From assembly GCA_016291435.1 (NCBI GenBank), contig JAEEXH010000003.1:29937-93936 (forward strand): a stretch of 64,000 nucleotides of DNA. The letters are read 5' to 3'. Position 1 is the stretch's first letter, and each line of letters begins with the position of its first letter. This document shows, piece by piece, positions 1 to 9,619 of this stretch. The stretch is from Oscillospiraceae bacterium. GTDB lineage: Bacteria > Bacillota > Clostridia > Oscillospirales > Ruminococcaceae. The position numbers and the translations under genes are program-made. Below the pieces are notes generated by a model that saw only the letters and a program-made list of their open reading frames with translations, made no database searches and was not told where the DNA came from.

Positions 1-335
1 GCTGCGTCGCCGCGGCGCGGTCCGATCTTCACGATACGGGTGTAACCGCCGCTGCGCTCAGCGTAACGCGGTGCGATCTCGTCAAAGAGCTTCTTCGCAA
101 CGCTCTCCTTGGTGACGTAAGCAAAAACCTGACGCTTGTTGTGCAGGTCGGCAGCTGCGTCGCCGCTCTGTGCGCCCTTCGCAATGGTAATCATCTTCTC
201 CGCCATCGAACGGACTTCCTTTGCTCTCGAAACCGTGGTCTCGATCTGCCCGTTCTCCAGCAGATAGGTTACCATGCCGCGAAGCATCGCCTTTCTGTGA
301 TCCGTAGCTCTGCCGAGCTTTCTGGAACCTGCCAT
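1..335 (-). CDS. rplQ: 50S ribosomal protein L17, C-terminus cut by window edge
   Basis: The minus-strand frame opens with ATG at 335 and reads [18 protein letters not shown], the conserved start of bacterial L17, followed by the family core ([36 protein letters not shown]). About 111 codons are present without a stop before the window edge, so only the last few residues are missing. An AGGAG-type SD lies about 7 nt upstream. It is the last gene of the alpha operon, downstream of rpoA, as is usual in Firmicutes. L17 lies near the peptide exit tunnel of the 50S subunit. Confidence 0.96.
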   Translation of the reverse strand, partial: MAGSRKLGRATDHRKAMLRGMVTYLLENGQIETTVSRAKEVRSMAEKMITIAKGAQSGDAAADLHNKRQVFAYVTKESVAKKLFDEIAPRYAERSGGYTRIVKIGPRRGDA

Positions 336-396
336 TGTGTTTCACTCCTTTGTAAATCCATCCGGCACTCGAACCTGTGAACGCCGAAATCGGGAA

Positions 397-1353
397 TTAT
401 TCGTTGTCGTCAGAGCTCAGGTCAAAGCCGAGCGATCTCAGCTTCTCCTTGACCTCTTCAAACGATTTTCTGCCGAGATTTCTGACCTTCATCATCTCGT
501 CCTCAGACCGGCTGATCAGATCAGCAACGGTGTTGATGCCGGCACGCTTCAGGCAGTTGAAGGAACGAACCGACAGCTCCAGCTCCTCGATGGTCGTCTC
601 GAGCTTCTTCTCCTGACCGCCGTCGCTTGCATCCTGCAAGACGGGCTCAGAGATCTTCTCATCAGAGAGATTGATAAAGAGCTGGAGATATTCCGTCAGA
701 AGACTTGCTGCCTGAGACAGTGCATCGTTCGCAAAGATCGTGCCGTCTGTCCAGACATCAATCGTCAGCTTGTCGTAATCCGTGACCTGACCGAGGCGTG
801 TATCCTCGACTTTATAATTGACCTTCAAAACCGGCGTGTAGATACTGTCAACCGTGATCACATCAAGCGGCAGATTCTGTCTGTTCTGCTTGTTGCGCTC
901 CGCGGAGACATAACCTCTGCCCTTATCCAGCATGATCTGCATTTCGAGCTTCGCGCCCTTGCCGACCGTCGCGATGTGCGGATACGGCGGCAGGATCTCG
1001 ACCTCGGAATCCGTGCGGATATCAGCAGCGGTGACCTCACATTCACCCTGGGCGTCAATATAGATGGTCTTGGGACTGTCTCCCTGCAGCTTCGCTGTCA
1101 GACCCTTGATTGCAAGGATGATTTCAGTGACATCCTCCTTGACACCGGGGATGGTTGAGAGCTCGGGATGAACACCCTCGATTTTGACGGCATAGACTGC
1201 CACACCGGGCAGAGAGGAGAGCAGAATTCTTCTGAGACTGTTGCCGATGGTGATGCCGTAGCCTCTGGGGAGCGGAGAGATCACGAATCTTCCGTACTTG
1301 CCGTCGGCATGCATTTCCTCGGTAACGATTTCCGGCTTATCGATTTTCAGCAT
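397..1353 (-). CDS. rpoA: DNA-directed RNA polymerase subunit alpha
   Basis: The 318-residue protein starts MLKIDKPEIVTEE. The ATG at 1353 follows a GGAGGG SD, whereas the open frame extends 7 codons further upstream without one. The N-terminal domain (about 1-230) has the dimerisation signature GYGITIGNSLRRILLSS. The C-terminal domain (about 245-318) has the two helix-hairpin-helix stretches (LELSVRSFNCLKRAGI, VRNLGRKSFEEVKEKL) that contact UP elements and activators. Alpha dimerises to nucleate assembly of RNA polymerase. The gene lies between rpsD and rplQ in the classical alpha operon and ends in an acidic tail (SSDDNE). Confidence 0.98.
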   Translation of the reverse strand: MLKIDKPEIVTEEMHADGKYGRFVISPLPRGYGITIGNSLRRILLSSLPGVAVYAVKIEGVHPELSTIPGVKEDVTEIILAIKGLTAKLQGDSPKTIYIDAQGECEVTAADIRTDSEVEILPPYPHIATVGKGAKLEMQIMLDKGRGYVSAERNKQNRQNLPLDVITVDSIYTPVLKVNYKVEDTRLGQVTDYDKLTIDVWTDGTIFANDALSQAASLLTEYLQLFINLSDEKISEPVLQDASDGGQEKKLETTIEELELSVRSFNCLKRAGINTVADLISRSEDEMMKVRNLGRKSFEEVKEKLRSLGFDLSSDDNE

Positions 1354-1428
1354 ATATACCCTCCTGTTGTGCAATCTTCAGTAGTGGAACGGGATCGCGG
1401 CAGTATCGCCGCGTATGCCGTTATGCGA

Positions 1429-2028
1429 TTACTTCGAGTACAACTCAACGATGAGGTGCGTCTGTGCTTCGTATTCGATGTCCTCAGCAGCGGGCATACG
1501 AACAACAGTCGCCGAGAAATCGTCCTTCTTAGCTTCGAGCCAGAGCGGTACCACTCTGTCTGCGGTTGCCTCGACAGTCGCCTTGAACTTCTCAGAGGTT
1601 CTGTCCTTCTCGCGCAGTGCGATCACATCGCCGACCTTGACACGGTAAGAAGCGATATTGACCTTCTGACCGTTGACGGTGAAGTGTGCGTGCGCAACGA
1701 GCTGTCTTGCCTCGCGTCTGGTGAGTGCCAGACCCATACGGAAGACAACATTATCGAGTCTGGACTCGAGCAGGGTGATGAGGTTATCACCGGTCTTGCC
1801 CTCCATCTTGTTTGCGAGCTCGAAGTAGTGTCTGAACTGCTTCTCGAGCATGCCGTAGATGAACTTCAGCTTCTGCTTCTCGCGGAGCTGGAGACCGTAC
1901 TCAGAGATCTTCTTGCGGTTGTTTGCATTCTTGAAACGGTTAGATTCCTTCTTGGAGACGCCCATCACGCCCGGGCTGATGCCCAGCGTTCTGCACTTCT
2001 TCATGATCGGTTCTTTCTGTAACGCCAT
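1429..2028 (-). CDS. rpsD: 30S ribosomal protein S4
   Basis: The 199-residue protein has the S4 RNA-binding domain at about 90-150 (LESRLDNVVFRMGLALTRRE, ARQLVAHAHF). It binds 16S rRNA early in 30S assembly and is a known translational regulator of its own operon in several bacteria. I place the start at ATG 2028 (MALQKEP) because the GGAGGTG SD lies about 8 nt upstream of it; the ATG at 2034 would leave only 2 nt. The N-terminus lacks the zinc-binding cysteines found in many S4 proteins, so this is the short, zinc-independent form. Confidence 0.97.
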   Translation of the reverse strand: MALQKEPIMKKCRTLGISPGVMGVSKKESNRFKNANNRKKISEYGLQLREKQKLKFIYGMLEKQFRHYFELANKMEGKTGDNLITLLESRLDNVVFRMGLALTRREARQLVAHAHFTVNGQKVNIASYRVKVGDVIALREKDRTSEKFKATVEATADRVVPLWLEAKKDDFSATVVRMPAAEDIEYEAQTHLIVELYSK

Positions 2029-2048
2029 CTTCATTCACCTCCAGATGA

Positions 2049-2450
2049 TTATACACGTCTTCTCTTCGGAGGACGGCAGCCGTTGTGCGGGATCGGGGTC
2101 ACATCCTTGATCATGCGAACCTCGAGGCCGACAGTCTGAAGCGCACGGATTGCAGCCTCTCTGCCGGAGCCGGGACCGTTGACATAGACCTCGACGGACT
2201 TGAGACCGTGCTCCATTGCCGCTCTCGCAGCGGTCTCAGCAGCGCTCTGTGCTGCGAACGGAGTCGACTTCTTCGAGCCGCGGAAGCCCAGCTCACCAGC
2301 GGATGCCCAAGAGATCGCATTGCCCTGCGTATCGGTGATGGTCACGATGGTGTTATTGAACGTAGACTGAATATGCACTGCGCCGTTTTCGATGTTCTTG
2401 CGCTCTCTGCGGCGTCTGATCGTGCTGACTTTCTTCTTCTGCTGTGCCAA
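2049..2450 (-). CDS. rpsK: 30S ribosomal protein S11
   Basis: The 133-residue protein carries the S11 core ([37 protein letters not shown]) and the C-terminal signature [19 protein letters not shown]11 forms part of the 30S platform near the mRNA exit. It lies between rpsM and rpsD with short spacers and an SD (GGAGGGGC), as expected in the alpha operon. Confidence 0.98.
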   Translation of the reverse strand: MAQQKKKVSTIRRRRERKNIENGAVHIQSTFNNTIVTITDTQGNAISWASAGELGFRGSKKSTPFAAQSAAETAARAAMEHGLKSVEVYVNGPGSGREAAIRALQTVGLEVRMIKDVTPIPHNGCRPPKRRRV

Positions 2451-2464
2451 AATGCAGCCCCTCC

Positions 2465-2833
2465 TTACTTCTTCTTATTCGCAATGGTCTTTGCCGGACC
2501 CTTGCGCGTTCTGGCGTTGGTCTTTGTGCGCTGTCCTCTGACAGGCAGACCCTTACGGTGGCGAACACCGCGGTAGCAGCCGATATCGACAAGGCGCTTG
2601 ATGTCCATCGCGACCTGGCGGCGCTTGTCGCCCTCGACGATGCAGTTTGCGTCAATGTACGCACGGAGTGCTGCGACATCGGTTTCGGTGAGATCCTTGA
2701 CTCTGGTATCCGGATTGATGCCGGTTTCCTTCAGAATCTTGGTAGCCGTTGTACGGCCGATACCGAAGATATACGTGAGACCGATCTCAACGCGCTTATT
2801 CTTCGGGAGGTCCACACCAGCGATTCTAGCCAT
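2465..2833 (-). CDS. rpsM: 30S ribosomal protein S13
   Basis: The 122-residue protein starts [19 protein letters not shown] and has the S13 helix-two-turn-helix region, then the typical C-terminal tail with [20 protein letters not shown]. It sits at the head of the 30S subunit and contacts 23S rRNA and the P-site tRNA. A GGAGGTG SD precedes the ATG by about 7 nt. Confidence 0.98.
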   Translation of the reverse strand: MARIAGVDLPKNKRVEIGLTYIFGIGRTTATKILKETGINPDTRVKDLTETDVAALRAYIDANCIVEGDKRRQVAMDIKRLVDIGCYRGVRHRKGLPVRGQRTKTNARTRKGPAKTIANKKK

Positions 2834-2866
2834 ATTCCTTATTACACCTCCATATGCTCAGGGTTA

Positions 2867-2998
<132 letters not shown>

Positions 2999-3011
2999 TC
3001 AGGGAACGAAA

Positions 3012-3230
3012 TTATTTCGCTCTCCATGTGATTCTGCCCTTTGTCAGATCGTAGGGCGACATCTCGACGGTTACGCGGTCACCGGGGACGATTCGGATAT
3101 AGTTCGTTCTCAGCTTGCCGGAAATATGCGCAAGGATCACATGGTTGTTCTGGAGTTCGACCTTGAACATTGCATTCGGCAGGGCATCAATGACCACGCC
3201 TTCTACTTCAATTACATCCTGCTTCGACAT
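3012..3230 (-). CDS. infA: Translation initiation factor IF-1
   Basis: The 72-residue protein is a single OB fold: [40 protein letters not shown], and [18 protein letters not shown] at the C-terminus. IF-1 occupies the A site of the 30S subunit during initiation. ATG 3230 is chosen because a GGAGGTC SD lies about 6 nt upstream; the open frame continues further but the extra residues do not resemble IF-1. It lies between a KOW-protein gene and rpmJ. Confidence 0.98.
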   Translation of the reverse strand: MSKQDVIEVEGVVIDALPNAMFKVELQNNHVILAHISGKLRTNYIRIVPGDRVTVEMSPYDLTKGRITWRAK

Positions 3231-3243
3231 CGTCGATGACCTC

Positions 3244-3528
3244 CTAGCGGATTTGATTGTGTTTCGATTGCGGAGCGGACACTGCATCGTTCAAAGGCTT
3301 CAGCGCCGTGCGGAGCGCACGGTCCGTGAGACCTTCGAGCGGGAGTGTCTGCCTGGTGGGGTGCACGTGGGCGGGATTCTTGCGCTTCGGGCGGCTGAGC
3401 GTCCGCCGCTCACCGTCTGCGAGCCAGAGATCTGCGCCGCAAAGTGCCGTGACGAGGAAGAATCTGCCGGCATCTCTGCCTGCGGATGCACGAACGATCA
3501 TGCCGGGCTGGCACTGCCATCTCTCCAT
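3244..3528 (-). CDS. KOW-domain RNA-binding protein (L14e-like)
   Basis: The 94-residue basic protein opens with a KOW-type motif ([19 protein letters not shown]), then [21 protein letters not shown], as in the small L14e-like proteins encoded between map and infA in many Firmicutes (the position of ybzG in Bacillus). The KOW fold binds RNA, so a ribosome-associated or assembly role is likely, but no precise function is established. It is spaced 15 nt from map and 13 nt from infA. The C-terminal 25 residues look unstructured. Confidence 0.85.
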   Translation of the reverse strand: MERWQCQPGMIVRASAGRDAGRFFLVTALCGADLWLADGERRTLSRPKRKNPAHVHPTRQTLPLEGLTDRALRTALKPLNDAVSAPQSKHNQIR

Positions 3529-3543
3529 GGCGCTCGCCTCCTG

Positions 3544-4290
3544 TCAGCGTTTTGTGAGGATCACAGGACCGTTTTCGGTAATAAGGATCTCGTGCTCGAA
3601 GTGTGCAGCCCAGCAGCCGTTGTCTGTGACAACCGTCCACTGGTTCGGCATGGTGTGAACACCGTCGCCGTGCATATTGATCATCGGCTCAATGCAGATC
3701 GTCATGCCCTCAACGAGGCGCATGCCGTGGCCTGCTCTGCCGTGATTCGGCACTTCCGGATCCTCATGAACCTCCCTGCCGATGCCGTGACCGCAGTAAT
3801 TCTGGACAATGCCGTAACCGCGCTCGCGGCAGTAAGCCTCGACCGTGTGGGAAACATCGCCCAGCCGCGCTCCGACCTGTGCAGCGTTTATGGCTTCGTA
3901 AAGGCTCGCGTTTGTATCCTCGAGCAGCTTCTTTACGTCATCCGCGACCTGCCCGACCGGGAAGGTGAAGCAGGTATCGGAATGAAAGCCCTTGTAAAAC
4001 GCGCCCAGATCGACGCTGACGATGTCACCCTCCTCGACCCGACGGCTGCCGGGGATCCCGTGGATGACCTCCTCATTCACCGACACACAGGCGCTGCCGG
4101 GGAATCCGTAAAGGCCCAGAAAGCTCGGCTTTGCGCCGTGTGAGGTAATCACCTGGTGAACGATTTTATCAATTTCCTTTGTTGTCATGCCGGGGCGGAG
4201 CTTTGTCTCGACGACATTGAGCGCTTCCGCAGCGATCTTTGCCGCCTCCAGCATTTTCTGAATGTCAGATGCGCTTTTAATAGATACCAT
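3544..4290 (-). CDS. map: Methionine aminopeptidase, type I
   Basis: The 248-residue enzyme removes the initiator Met from nascent proteins. The five metal ligands are visible in order: Asp in VSVDLGAF, Asp in HSDTCFTF, His in CGHGIGREVHEDPEVPN, Glu in ICIEPMI and Glu in FEHEILIT. There is no N-terminal zinc-finger extension, so it is type Ia. The gene follows adk by 8 nt inside the spc region, consistent with co-expression with the ribosome. Confidence 0.97.
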   Translation of the reverse strand: MVSIKSASDIQKMLEAAKIAAEALNVVETKLRPGMTTKEIDKIVHQVITSHGAKPSFLGLYGFPGSACVSVNEEVIHGIPGSRRVEEGDIVSVDLGAFYKGFHSDTCFTFPVGQVADDVKKLLEDTNASLYEAINAAQVGARLGDVSHTVEAYCRERGYGIVQNYCGHGIGREVHEDPEVPNHGRAGHGMRLVEGMTICIEPMINMHGDGVHTMPNQWTVVTDNGCWAAHFEHEILITENGPVILTKR

Positions 4291-4298
4291 CTTGCGCC

Positions 4299-4937
4299 TC
4301 AGCCTTCAATGCCGAGGGTCTCGAATACGAGTTTTCTGGTATCCGCGACCTCCTCCTGACCTGTGACGGTCACGAGCTTGCCGGTCTTTTCGTAGTAGCC
4401 CTTGAGCGGAGCGGTCTTCTCCTCGTAGACGCTGAGTCTCTCGAGAACCGTCTCCGGCGCATCGTCCTTGCGCTGGACGGTCTTGCCGCCGCAGGCATCG
4501 CAGACGCCCTCGACAGCAGTGGGCTTATACTCCACATGATAGGAAGCGCCGCAGCCTTCGCAGACACGTCTGCCGGACATTCTGGCGATGATGCGCTCGT
4601 TCGGCACATAGATCTCCAGCACCTTGTCGATCTGAACGCCCATTGCATCGAGCGCCTCAGCCTGTGCGACCGTGCGGGGGAAGCCGTCGAGGATAAAGCC
4701 GTTTGCGGCATCGGGCTCAGCGATGCGGTCCTTGAGGATGCCGATGACGATCTCGTCAGAGACGAGTGCGCCGCTCTCCATCGCCGCCTTTGCCTTGAGA
4801 CCCAGCTCCGTGCCGTTCTTCACAGCCTCACGGAGCATATTGCCGGTCGAGATCTGCGGGATCCCGAGCTTCGCGGAGATTGCCTCCGCCTGTGTGCCCT
4901 TTCCGGCGCCGGGTGCGCCCAAAAGAATCAGGTTCAT
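4299..4937 (-). CDS. adk: Adenylate kinase (zinc-lid form)
   Basis: The 212-residue protein catalyses ATP + AMP = 2 ADP. The P-loop is GAPGAGKGTQ near residue 7, the AMP-binding segment is STGNMLREAV, and DGFPRT is conserved at about 84. The LID domain has four cysteines (CEGCG and CDACG, about residues 127-152) that should bind structural zinc, as in many Gram-positive enzymes. It lies between secY and map, the usual Firmicute arrangement. Confidence 0.98.
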   Translation of the reverse strand: MNLILLGAPGAGKGTQAEAISAKLGIPQISTGNMLREAVKNGTELGLKAKAAMESGALVSDEIVIGILKDRIAEPDAANGFILDGFPRTVAQAEALDAMGVQIDKVLEIYVPNERIIARMSGRRVCEGCGASYHVEYKPTAVEGVCDACGGKTVQRKDDAPETVLERLSVYEEKTAPLKGYYEKTGKLVTVTGQEEVADTRKLVFETLGIEG

Positions 4938-4971
4938 ACTGCTGGCCTCCTTCTGTAACTGTTGATTCGGA

Positions 4972-6306
4972 TTATCTCAGGAATCCCGGATGATGACGCA
5001 TCATCAGCTGAGATTCGAGTGTTCTGACCGTTTCGATCGCGACGCTGACAACGATCAGGATCGAGGTACCGCCCATCGACGAGACGTCGATCTTGGTGAT
5101 ATTCAGGAAGATGATCGGGAAGATCGCGACGACACCGAGGAACACTGCACCGACCAGAGAGATCTTGGAGAGGACTCTCTGAATGTAGTCGGAGGTCGGC
5201 TTGCCCGGACGGATGCCGGGGATACCGCCGTTCGACTGACGCAGGTTATTTGCCATTTCGACCGGATTGTACGAGATCTGAACATAGAACCAGTTGAACA
5301 GGAGAATCAGGACGAAATAGATCGCTGCGTAGGAATAGCTGCGGGTGCTGAAGAAGTTGACGAAGTAGTAGTAGAACTTTTCGCCGCCCGTGGTCTCTTC
5401 GGTGATCTGCTTGACCGGCTCCTTGAAGATGGTGAACATCGACGGGAGCGACATGAAGCTCATTGCGAAGATGATGGGCATAACGCCGGACATGCAGACC
5501 TTGATCGGAATATGCGTATTCTGACCGCCGTACTGCTTTCTGCCGACGACGCGCTTTGCGTACTGCACCGGGATGCGGCGCTCTGCTTCGTTGAAGAAGA
5601 CGATCGCAATGACCATTGCAACAAAGATCAGCAGATAAATGACGATCTTGATGAAGTTCTGGTTTGCGCCTTCCTTTGTCTTGATGAGCTCATACATCTG
5701 TCCGAGGTCCACCGGGATACGGGCGACGATACCTGCAAAGAGGATCATCGAGACGCCGTTGCCGATGCCCTTTTCATTGATGCGGTTGCCCAGCCAGATG
5801 ACGAGCGAGGAGCCCGCCATAAAGGAGATAACGATGACGAACATTGCGAACACGCCTGCTGCGCCGGAGGTGTACTTCACCGCACCGGCACTGCCCTTCA
5901 GCGTGAGGTAATAAGCCACTGCCATGAAGGCGGACAGACCGAGCGCTACAAACGATGTGATCTGATTGAGCTTCTTTCTGCCGTCCTCGCCCTCCTGCTG
6001 GAGACGTTCCAGCGGCGGGAGTGCGTAGGTCAGGAGCTGGATGATAATGCTTGCGTTGATGAACGGTGTGACGCCGAGGGAGAACATGGTCGCCTTGGAA
6101 AGCGCGCCGCCCGAGAGGATATTCAGGTACTCAAGGAAGTTACCGTTGCTTGCCTTCTCGCTCATCCACTGGCTGATCACCGTTGTATCGAGGAACGGGA
6201 CCGTGATTGCGGAACCAAGACGGAAGATGACGATGATGAACAGTGTAAAAAGCATCTTTTTGCGGATCTCTGGGATACCCCAAGCCGTTTTCAGTGTTTT
6301 GAACAC
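4972..6306 (-). CDS. secY: Protein translocase subunit SecY
   Basis: The 444-residue membrane protein has the ten-TM SecY architecture. Recognisable parts are the N-terminal GIPEIRKKMLFTLFIIVIFR, the plug region with TPFINASIIIQLL, the cytoplasmic loop with RRIPVQYAKR, and the late motif NGGIPGIRPGKPT before the last helices. SecY is the central pore of the Sec translocon. It starts 2 nt after the stop of rplO, implying translational coupling. Confidence 0.98.
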   Translation of the reverse strand: MFKTLKTAWGIPEIRKKMLFTLFIIVIFRLGSAITVPFLDTTVISQWMSEKASNGNFLEYLNILSGGALSKATMFSLGVTPFINASIIIQLLTYALPPLERLQQEGEDGRKKLNQITSFVALGLSAFMAVAYYLTLKGSAGAVKYTSGAAGVFAMFVIVISFMAGSSLVIWLGNRINEKGIGNGVSMILFAGIVARIPVDLGQMYELIKTKEGANQNFIKIVIYLLIFVAMVIAIVFFNEAERRIPVQYAKRVVGRKQYGGQNTHIPIKVCMSGVMPIIFAMSFMSLPSMFTIFKEPVKQITEETTGGEKFYYYFVNFFSTRSYSYAAIYFVLILLFNWFYVQISYNPVEMANNLRQSNGGIPGIRPGKPTSDYIQRVLSKISLVGAVFLGVVAIFPIIFLNITKIDVSSMGGTSILIVVSVAIETVRTLESQLMMRHHPGFLR

Positions 6307-6308
6307 GA

Positions 6309-6764
6309 TTACATCACCTCAGCCTTCCCGCCTGCTTTCTCGATTTTCTCCTGTGCGGAGGCTGTGATCTTCGCTGCCTGAACGGTCAGCGCGATGCTGA
6401 GCTCGCCGTCGCCGAGGACCTTGATACCGCCGTTCTCGATCTTCTTGACAAGACCTGCTGCGATGAGGGTCTCCTCGTTGACAGTTGCGCCTGCGACGAA
6501 CTTCTCATTGAGGTCGCCGACATTGACGATGGTGTAGCGGACTGCGAAGTGGTTGTTGAAGCCGCGCTTCGGGATGCGTCTTGCAAGGGGCATCTGGCCG
6601 CCTTCAAAGCCGATTCTGACGCCGCCGCCGGAACGGGCATTCTGACCCTTGTGGCCCTTGCCTGCGGTCTTGCCGCTGCCGGAGCCGTGGCCTCTGCCGA
6701 TGCGCTTCACAGGACGGTTGGAATCTGCTGCGGGTGTCAATTCATGAAGCTTCAATTGTTGCAC
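6309..6764 (-). CDS. rplO: 50S ribosomal protein L15
   Basis: The 151-residue protein begins MQQLKLHELTPAADSNRPVK and has the Gly-rich loop RIGRGHGSGSGKTAGKGHKG, typical of L15, then GGVRIGFEGGQMPLARRIPK. It binds 23S rRNA during 50S assembly. A GGAGGTG SD lies just upstream. The order rpmD-rplO-secY is canonical. Confidence 0.98.
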   Translation of the reverse strand: MQQLKLHELTPAADSNRPVKRIGRGHGSGSGKTAGKGHKGQNARSGGGVRIGFEGGQMPLARRIPKRGFNNHFAVRYTIVNVGDLNEKFVAGATVNEETLIAAGLVKKIENGGIKVLGDGELSIALTVQAAKITASAQEKIEKAGGKAEVM

Positions 6765-6777
6765 CTCCTTGCTTCAA

Positions 6778-6954
6778 TTATGCTTCCGTCACCTTCACGA
6801 GGTGGGAAATTTTCTGGATCTTACCCTGAGTTGCCGCATTATCGGGCTGTACGGTGACATCGCCGATCTTGCGGAGCCCAAGCGAATGAGCGGTTGCGAT
6901 CTGATCCTGCTTTCTGCCGATCAGGCTCTTTGCGAGCTCTACTTTCTTAGCCAT
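6778..6954 (-). CDS. rpmD: 50S ribosomal protein L30
   Basis: This 58-residue ORF, read directly on the minus strand, begins [20 protein letters not shown] and ends [10 protein letters not shown]. It has the L30 core [16 protein letters not shown]. The central pattern (SLIGR, then LGL-K) is the L30 ferredoxin-like fold signature. It lies between rpsE and rplO with the usual short spacers and has an SD (AGGAGTG) before the ATG. Confidence 0.96.
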   Translation of the reverse strand: MAKKVELAKSLIGRKQDQIATAHSLGLRKIGDVTVQPDNAATQGKIQKISHLVKVTEA

Positions 6955-6979
6955 GCGGGCTCACTCCTAACTACTATAA

Positions 6980-7483
6980 TTATTTGCCGAAGATCTCAGC
7001 AGTGGACTTGCCGCGCTTTGCAGCAACTGCCTTTGCATCGGTGCACTCGCAGAGACCTGCGATGGTTGCACGGACGACGTTGCAGGGGTTATTGGAACGC
7101 TGGCTCTTGGTACGGATATCCTGAATACCAGCCATCTCAATGACCGCACGGACAGGGCCGCCTGCGATCACACCGGTACCGGGAGCTGCCGGCATCATGA
7201 GCACTCTGCCCGCGCCGAACTTGCCGATGACCTCATGCGGAATGGTAGTGCCGCGGAGGGTGACCTTGACGAGATTCTTCTTTGCGTCCTCAATACCCTT
7301 GCGGATCGCATCCGGCACTTCGCCGGACTTGCCAAGACCGAAGCCGACAGTGCCGTTACCGTCGCCCACGACAACGAGTGCCGAGAACTTCATGATACGG
7401 CCGCCCTTGACGGTCTTGCTGACACGGTTGATGGAGACGACACGCTCCATCAGCTCCATGTTGGTTGCATCAATCAGTGCCAA
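6980..7483 (-). CDS. rpsE: 30S ribosomal protein S5
   Basis: The 167-residue protein has the S5 N-terminal RNA-binding domain ([48 protein letters not shown]) and the C-terminal domain ([39 protein letters not shown]). It is a 30S fidelity protein located at the mRNA entry channel. It follows rplR by 18 nt. Confidence 0.98.
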   Translation of the reverse strand: MALIDATNMELMERVVSINRVSKTVKGGRIMKFSALVVVGDGNGTVGFGLGKSGEVPDAIRKGIEDAKKNLVKVTLRGTTIPHEVIGKFGAGRVLMMPAAPGTGVIAGGPVRAVIEMAGIQDIRTKSQRSNNPCNVVRATIAGLCECTDAKAVAAKRGKSTAEIFGK

Positions 7484-7501
7484 TGAAAGTCCCTCCTTTA
7501 T

Positions 7502-7861
7502 TTAGAACTGCAGCCCGTTCTCGCGGGCGGCGTCTGCGAGCTCAGAGATTCTGCCGTGATAGAGGTAGCCTCCGCGGTCAAAGACGACCGTGGTGATGCC
7601 CTTGTCAGCTGCCTTCTTTGCGATAGCAGCGCCGACTGCACGGGCGCCCTCCTTATTGCCGCCGTTCTCAGCAAAGCCCTTGTCCTGGCTGGACGCTGCT
7701 GCGAGGGTCACACCTGCAACATCGTCGATCAGCTGTGCATAGATATGCTTGGTCGAGCGATAGACGCTCAGTCTCGGACGCTGGGCAGTACCGGAGATCT
7801 TCGCACGGACTCTTGCGTGTCTCTTGAGGCGGGCTTTGTTGCTGTCAATTTTCTTTACCAT
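7502..7861 (-). CDS. rplR: 50S ribosomal protein L18
   Basis: The 119-residue protein begins [20 protein letters not shown] and has [20 protein letters not shown] and [20 protein letters not shown], the L18 signatures for 5S rRNA binding. It is part of the central protuberance with L5 and L25. It is 17 nt downstream of rplF. Confidence 0.98.
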   Translation of the reverse strand: MVKKIDSNKARLKRHARVRAKISGTAQRPRLSVYRSTKHIYAQLIDDVAGVTLAAASSQDKGFAENGGNKEGARAVGAAIAKKAADKGITTVVFDRGGYLYHGRISELADAARENGLQF

Positions 7862-7878
7862 AGCAATTCACCTTTCCC

Positions 7879-8427
7879 TTACTTCTTGCCCTTACCGGCC
7901 TTGCCTTCCTTGCGGATGATGTGCTCGCCGTCATAGCGGATACCCTTGCCCTTGTAAGGCTCAGGCGGACGCTTCTCGCGGACTTCTGCCGCGAACTGAC
8001 CGACCTTCTGCTTGTCGCAGCCGTTCACGATGACAGTGTTCGGGTTCGGCACATCAATGGTAATGCCGTCAATCTCAGGCATGACAACATCGTGCGAATA
8101 GCCAAGGTTCATGACGAGCTTCTTGCCGTCCTTCTTGGCACGGTAGCCGACGCCCTCGATGACGAGGGTCTTGCTGAAACCGGTATTCACGCCGAAGATC
8201 ATGTTTGCGATCAGTGTTCTGGTGAGACCGTGGAGCGCACGGTTCTCCTTGCTGTCGTCGGGACGTGCGACCTTGACGACGCCGTCCTCAACGGTAACCT
8301 GCATGGTTGCATTTGCGCGATACTGATTCTCGCCCTTCGGACCCTTCACGGTCACGAGGTTGGTATCGTCAACCGTAACGGTGACGCCGGCAGGAATCGC
8401 GATCGGCATTCTTCCGATTCTAGACAT
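7879..8427 (-). CDS. rplF: 50S ribosomal protein L6
   Basis: The 182-residue protein starts MSRIGRMPIAIPAGVTVTVD and contains two L6 repeat domains. The conserved motif RPPEPYKGKGIRYDGEHI lies near the C-terminus. It binds 23S rRNA close to the GTPase centre. It has an AGGAGG SD and standard neighbours (rpsH upstream, rplR downstream). Confidence 0.98.
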   Translation of the reverse strand: MSRIGRMPIAIPAGVTVTVDDTNLVTVKGPKGENQYRANATMQVTVEDGVVKVARPDDSKENRALHGLTRTLIANMIFGVNTGFSKTLVIEGVGYRAKKDGKKLVMNLGYSHDVVMPEIDGITIDVPNPNTVIVNGCDKQKVGQFAAEVREKRPPEPYKGKGIRYDGEHIIRKEGKAGKGKK

Positions 8428-8445
8428 TTGCGTTTCCTCCTTTAA

Positions 8446-8844
8446 TTACCAAACGTATGCGAGAACCTCGCCGCCGACATTGAGCTCTCTTGCCTTCTTG
8501 TCGGTCATGACGCCCTTGGAAGTCGAAACGATCACGATGCCGAGACCCTTTCTGACCTTCGGCATATCCTCGCAGGAGCTGTAAATACGCAGACCCGGCT
8601 TGGAGATGCGGCGGAGGCCGCTGATCACGGGAGTTCTGTTCTCGTCATACTTCAGGGTGATACGGATAATGCCCTGCTTGCCGTCCTCGATGATCTGAAA
8701 GCTCTTGACATAGCCCTCATCGGTAAGGATCTGAGTGATCGCCTTCTTCATGTTGGAAGCAGGAACGTCAACAGTGGCGTGCTTTGCGGTATTCGCGTTG
8801 CGGATGCGCGTGAGCAGATCCGCAATGGTATCGGAAATTTGCAT
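8446..8844 (-). CDS. rpsH: 30S ribosomal protein S8
   Basis: The 132-residue protein begins [20 protein letters not shown] and ends with the S8 signature [20 protein letters not shown] and VLAYVW. S8 binds the central domain of 16S rRNA and in some bacteria represses spc-operon translation. It lies between rpsZ and rplF. Confidence 0.98.
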   Translation of the reverse strand: MQISDTIADLLTRIRNANTAKHATVDVPASNMKKAITQILTDEGYVKSFQIIEDGKQGIIRITLKYDENRTPVISGLRRISKPGLRIYSSCEDMPKVRKGLGIVIVSTSKGVMTDKKARELNVGGEVLAYVW

Positions 8845-8869
8845 ACCGATGACCTCCTTTTCTCTGAGT

Positions 8870-9055
8870 TTACCAGCTTGCTTTCTTCACACCGGGGATC
8901 TGACCGTCATGCGCAAGCTCACGGAAGCAGATACGGCAGATGCCGAACTTTCTGAGATATGCATGAGGTCTGCCGCAGATCTTGCATCTGTTATATGCTC
9001 TCGTAGAGAACTTTGCAGGCTTCTGCTGCTTCAAGATCATAGATTTCTTTGCCAT
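8870..9055 (-). CDS. rpsZ: 30S ribosomal protein S14, type Z (zinc-binding)
   Basis: The 61-residue protein starts [20 protein letters not shown] and has four zinc-ligand cysteines in two CxxC pairs (CKICG and CRICF) about 12 residues apart. The short length and cysteines define the zinc-binding S14 type, not the 89-101-residue zinc-free type. It is embedded between rplE and rpsH as usual. Confidence 0.97.
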   Translation of the reverse strand: MAKKSMILKQQKPAKFSTRAYNRCKICGRPHAYLRKFGICRICFRELAHDGQIPGVKKASW

Positions 9056-9067
9056 CTTTGCCTCCTA

Positions 9068-9607
9068 TTACTTCGCGAACGGTGCGCCGAGCAGCGTCAG
9101 CAGCTCTTTTGCCTCTTCGTCGGTGGCAGCCGTGGTGATGAAGTTGATGTCCATGCCGCGGACCTTGTCGATCTTATCGTACTCGATCTCCGGGAAGATG
9201 AGCTGCTCCTTGATGCCGGTGGAGTAGTTGCCCTTGCCGTCGAAGGAGTTGGGATTGATGCCGCGGAAGTCGCGGACGCGCGGGAAAGCGATGTTGAAGA
9301 GCTTATCGACGAAGTCCCACATCTTCTCGCCGCGGAGCGTGACCTTGACGCCGATCGGCATGCCCTCGCGGAGCTTGAAGTTCGCAACGGACTTCTTCGC
9401 GCGGCAGACGACCGGACGCTGACCGGTGATCAGGGAAAGATCTCCCATGATCGCGTCGATTGCCTTTGCATTCTCCTTTGCCTCGCCGGCGCCGACATTG
9501 ATGACGACCTTATCGAGACGCGGGATCTGCATGACATTCTTGTAACCGAACTTGCTCATCAGCGCCGGAGCGACGGTGCTGACATAGTAATCTTTCATTC
9601 TAGCCAT
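9068..9607 (-). CDS. rplE: 50S ribosomal protein L5
   Basis: The 179-residue protein begins [20 protein letters not shown] and has [39 protein letters not shown] and the C-terminal [20 protein letters not shown], all typical of L5. It binds 5S rRNA and the P-site tRNA. Two adjacent ATGs exist; the second (9607) leaves about 6 nt to the AAGGAGA SD and is preferred to 9610. Confidence 0.97.
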   Translation of the reverse strand: MARMKDYYVSTVAPALMSKFGYKNVMQIPRLDKVVINVGAGEAKENAKAIDAIMGDLSLITGQRPVVCRAKKSVANFKLREGMPIGVKVTLRGEKMWDFVDKLFNIAFPRVRDFRGINPNSFDGKGNYSTGIKEQLIFPEIEYDKIDKVRGMDINFITTAATDEEAKELLTLLGAPFAK

Positions 9608-9619
9608 CATCGTTCTCCT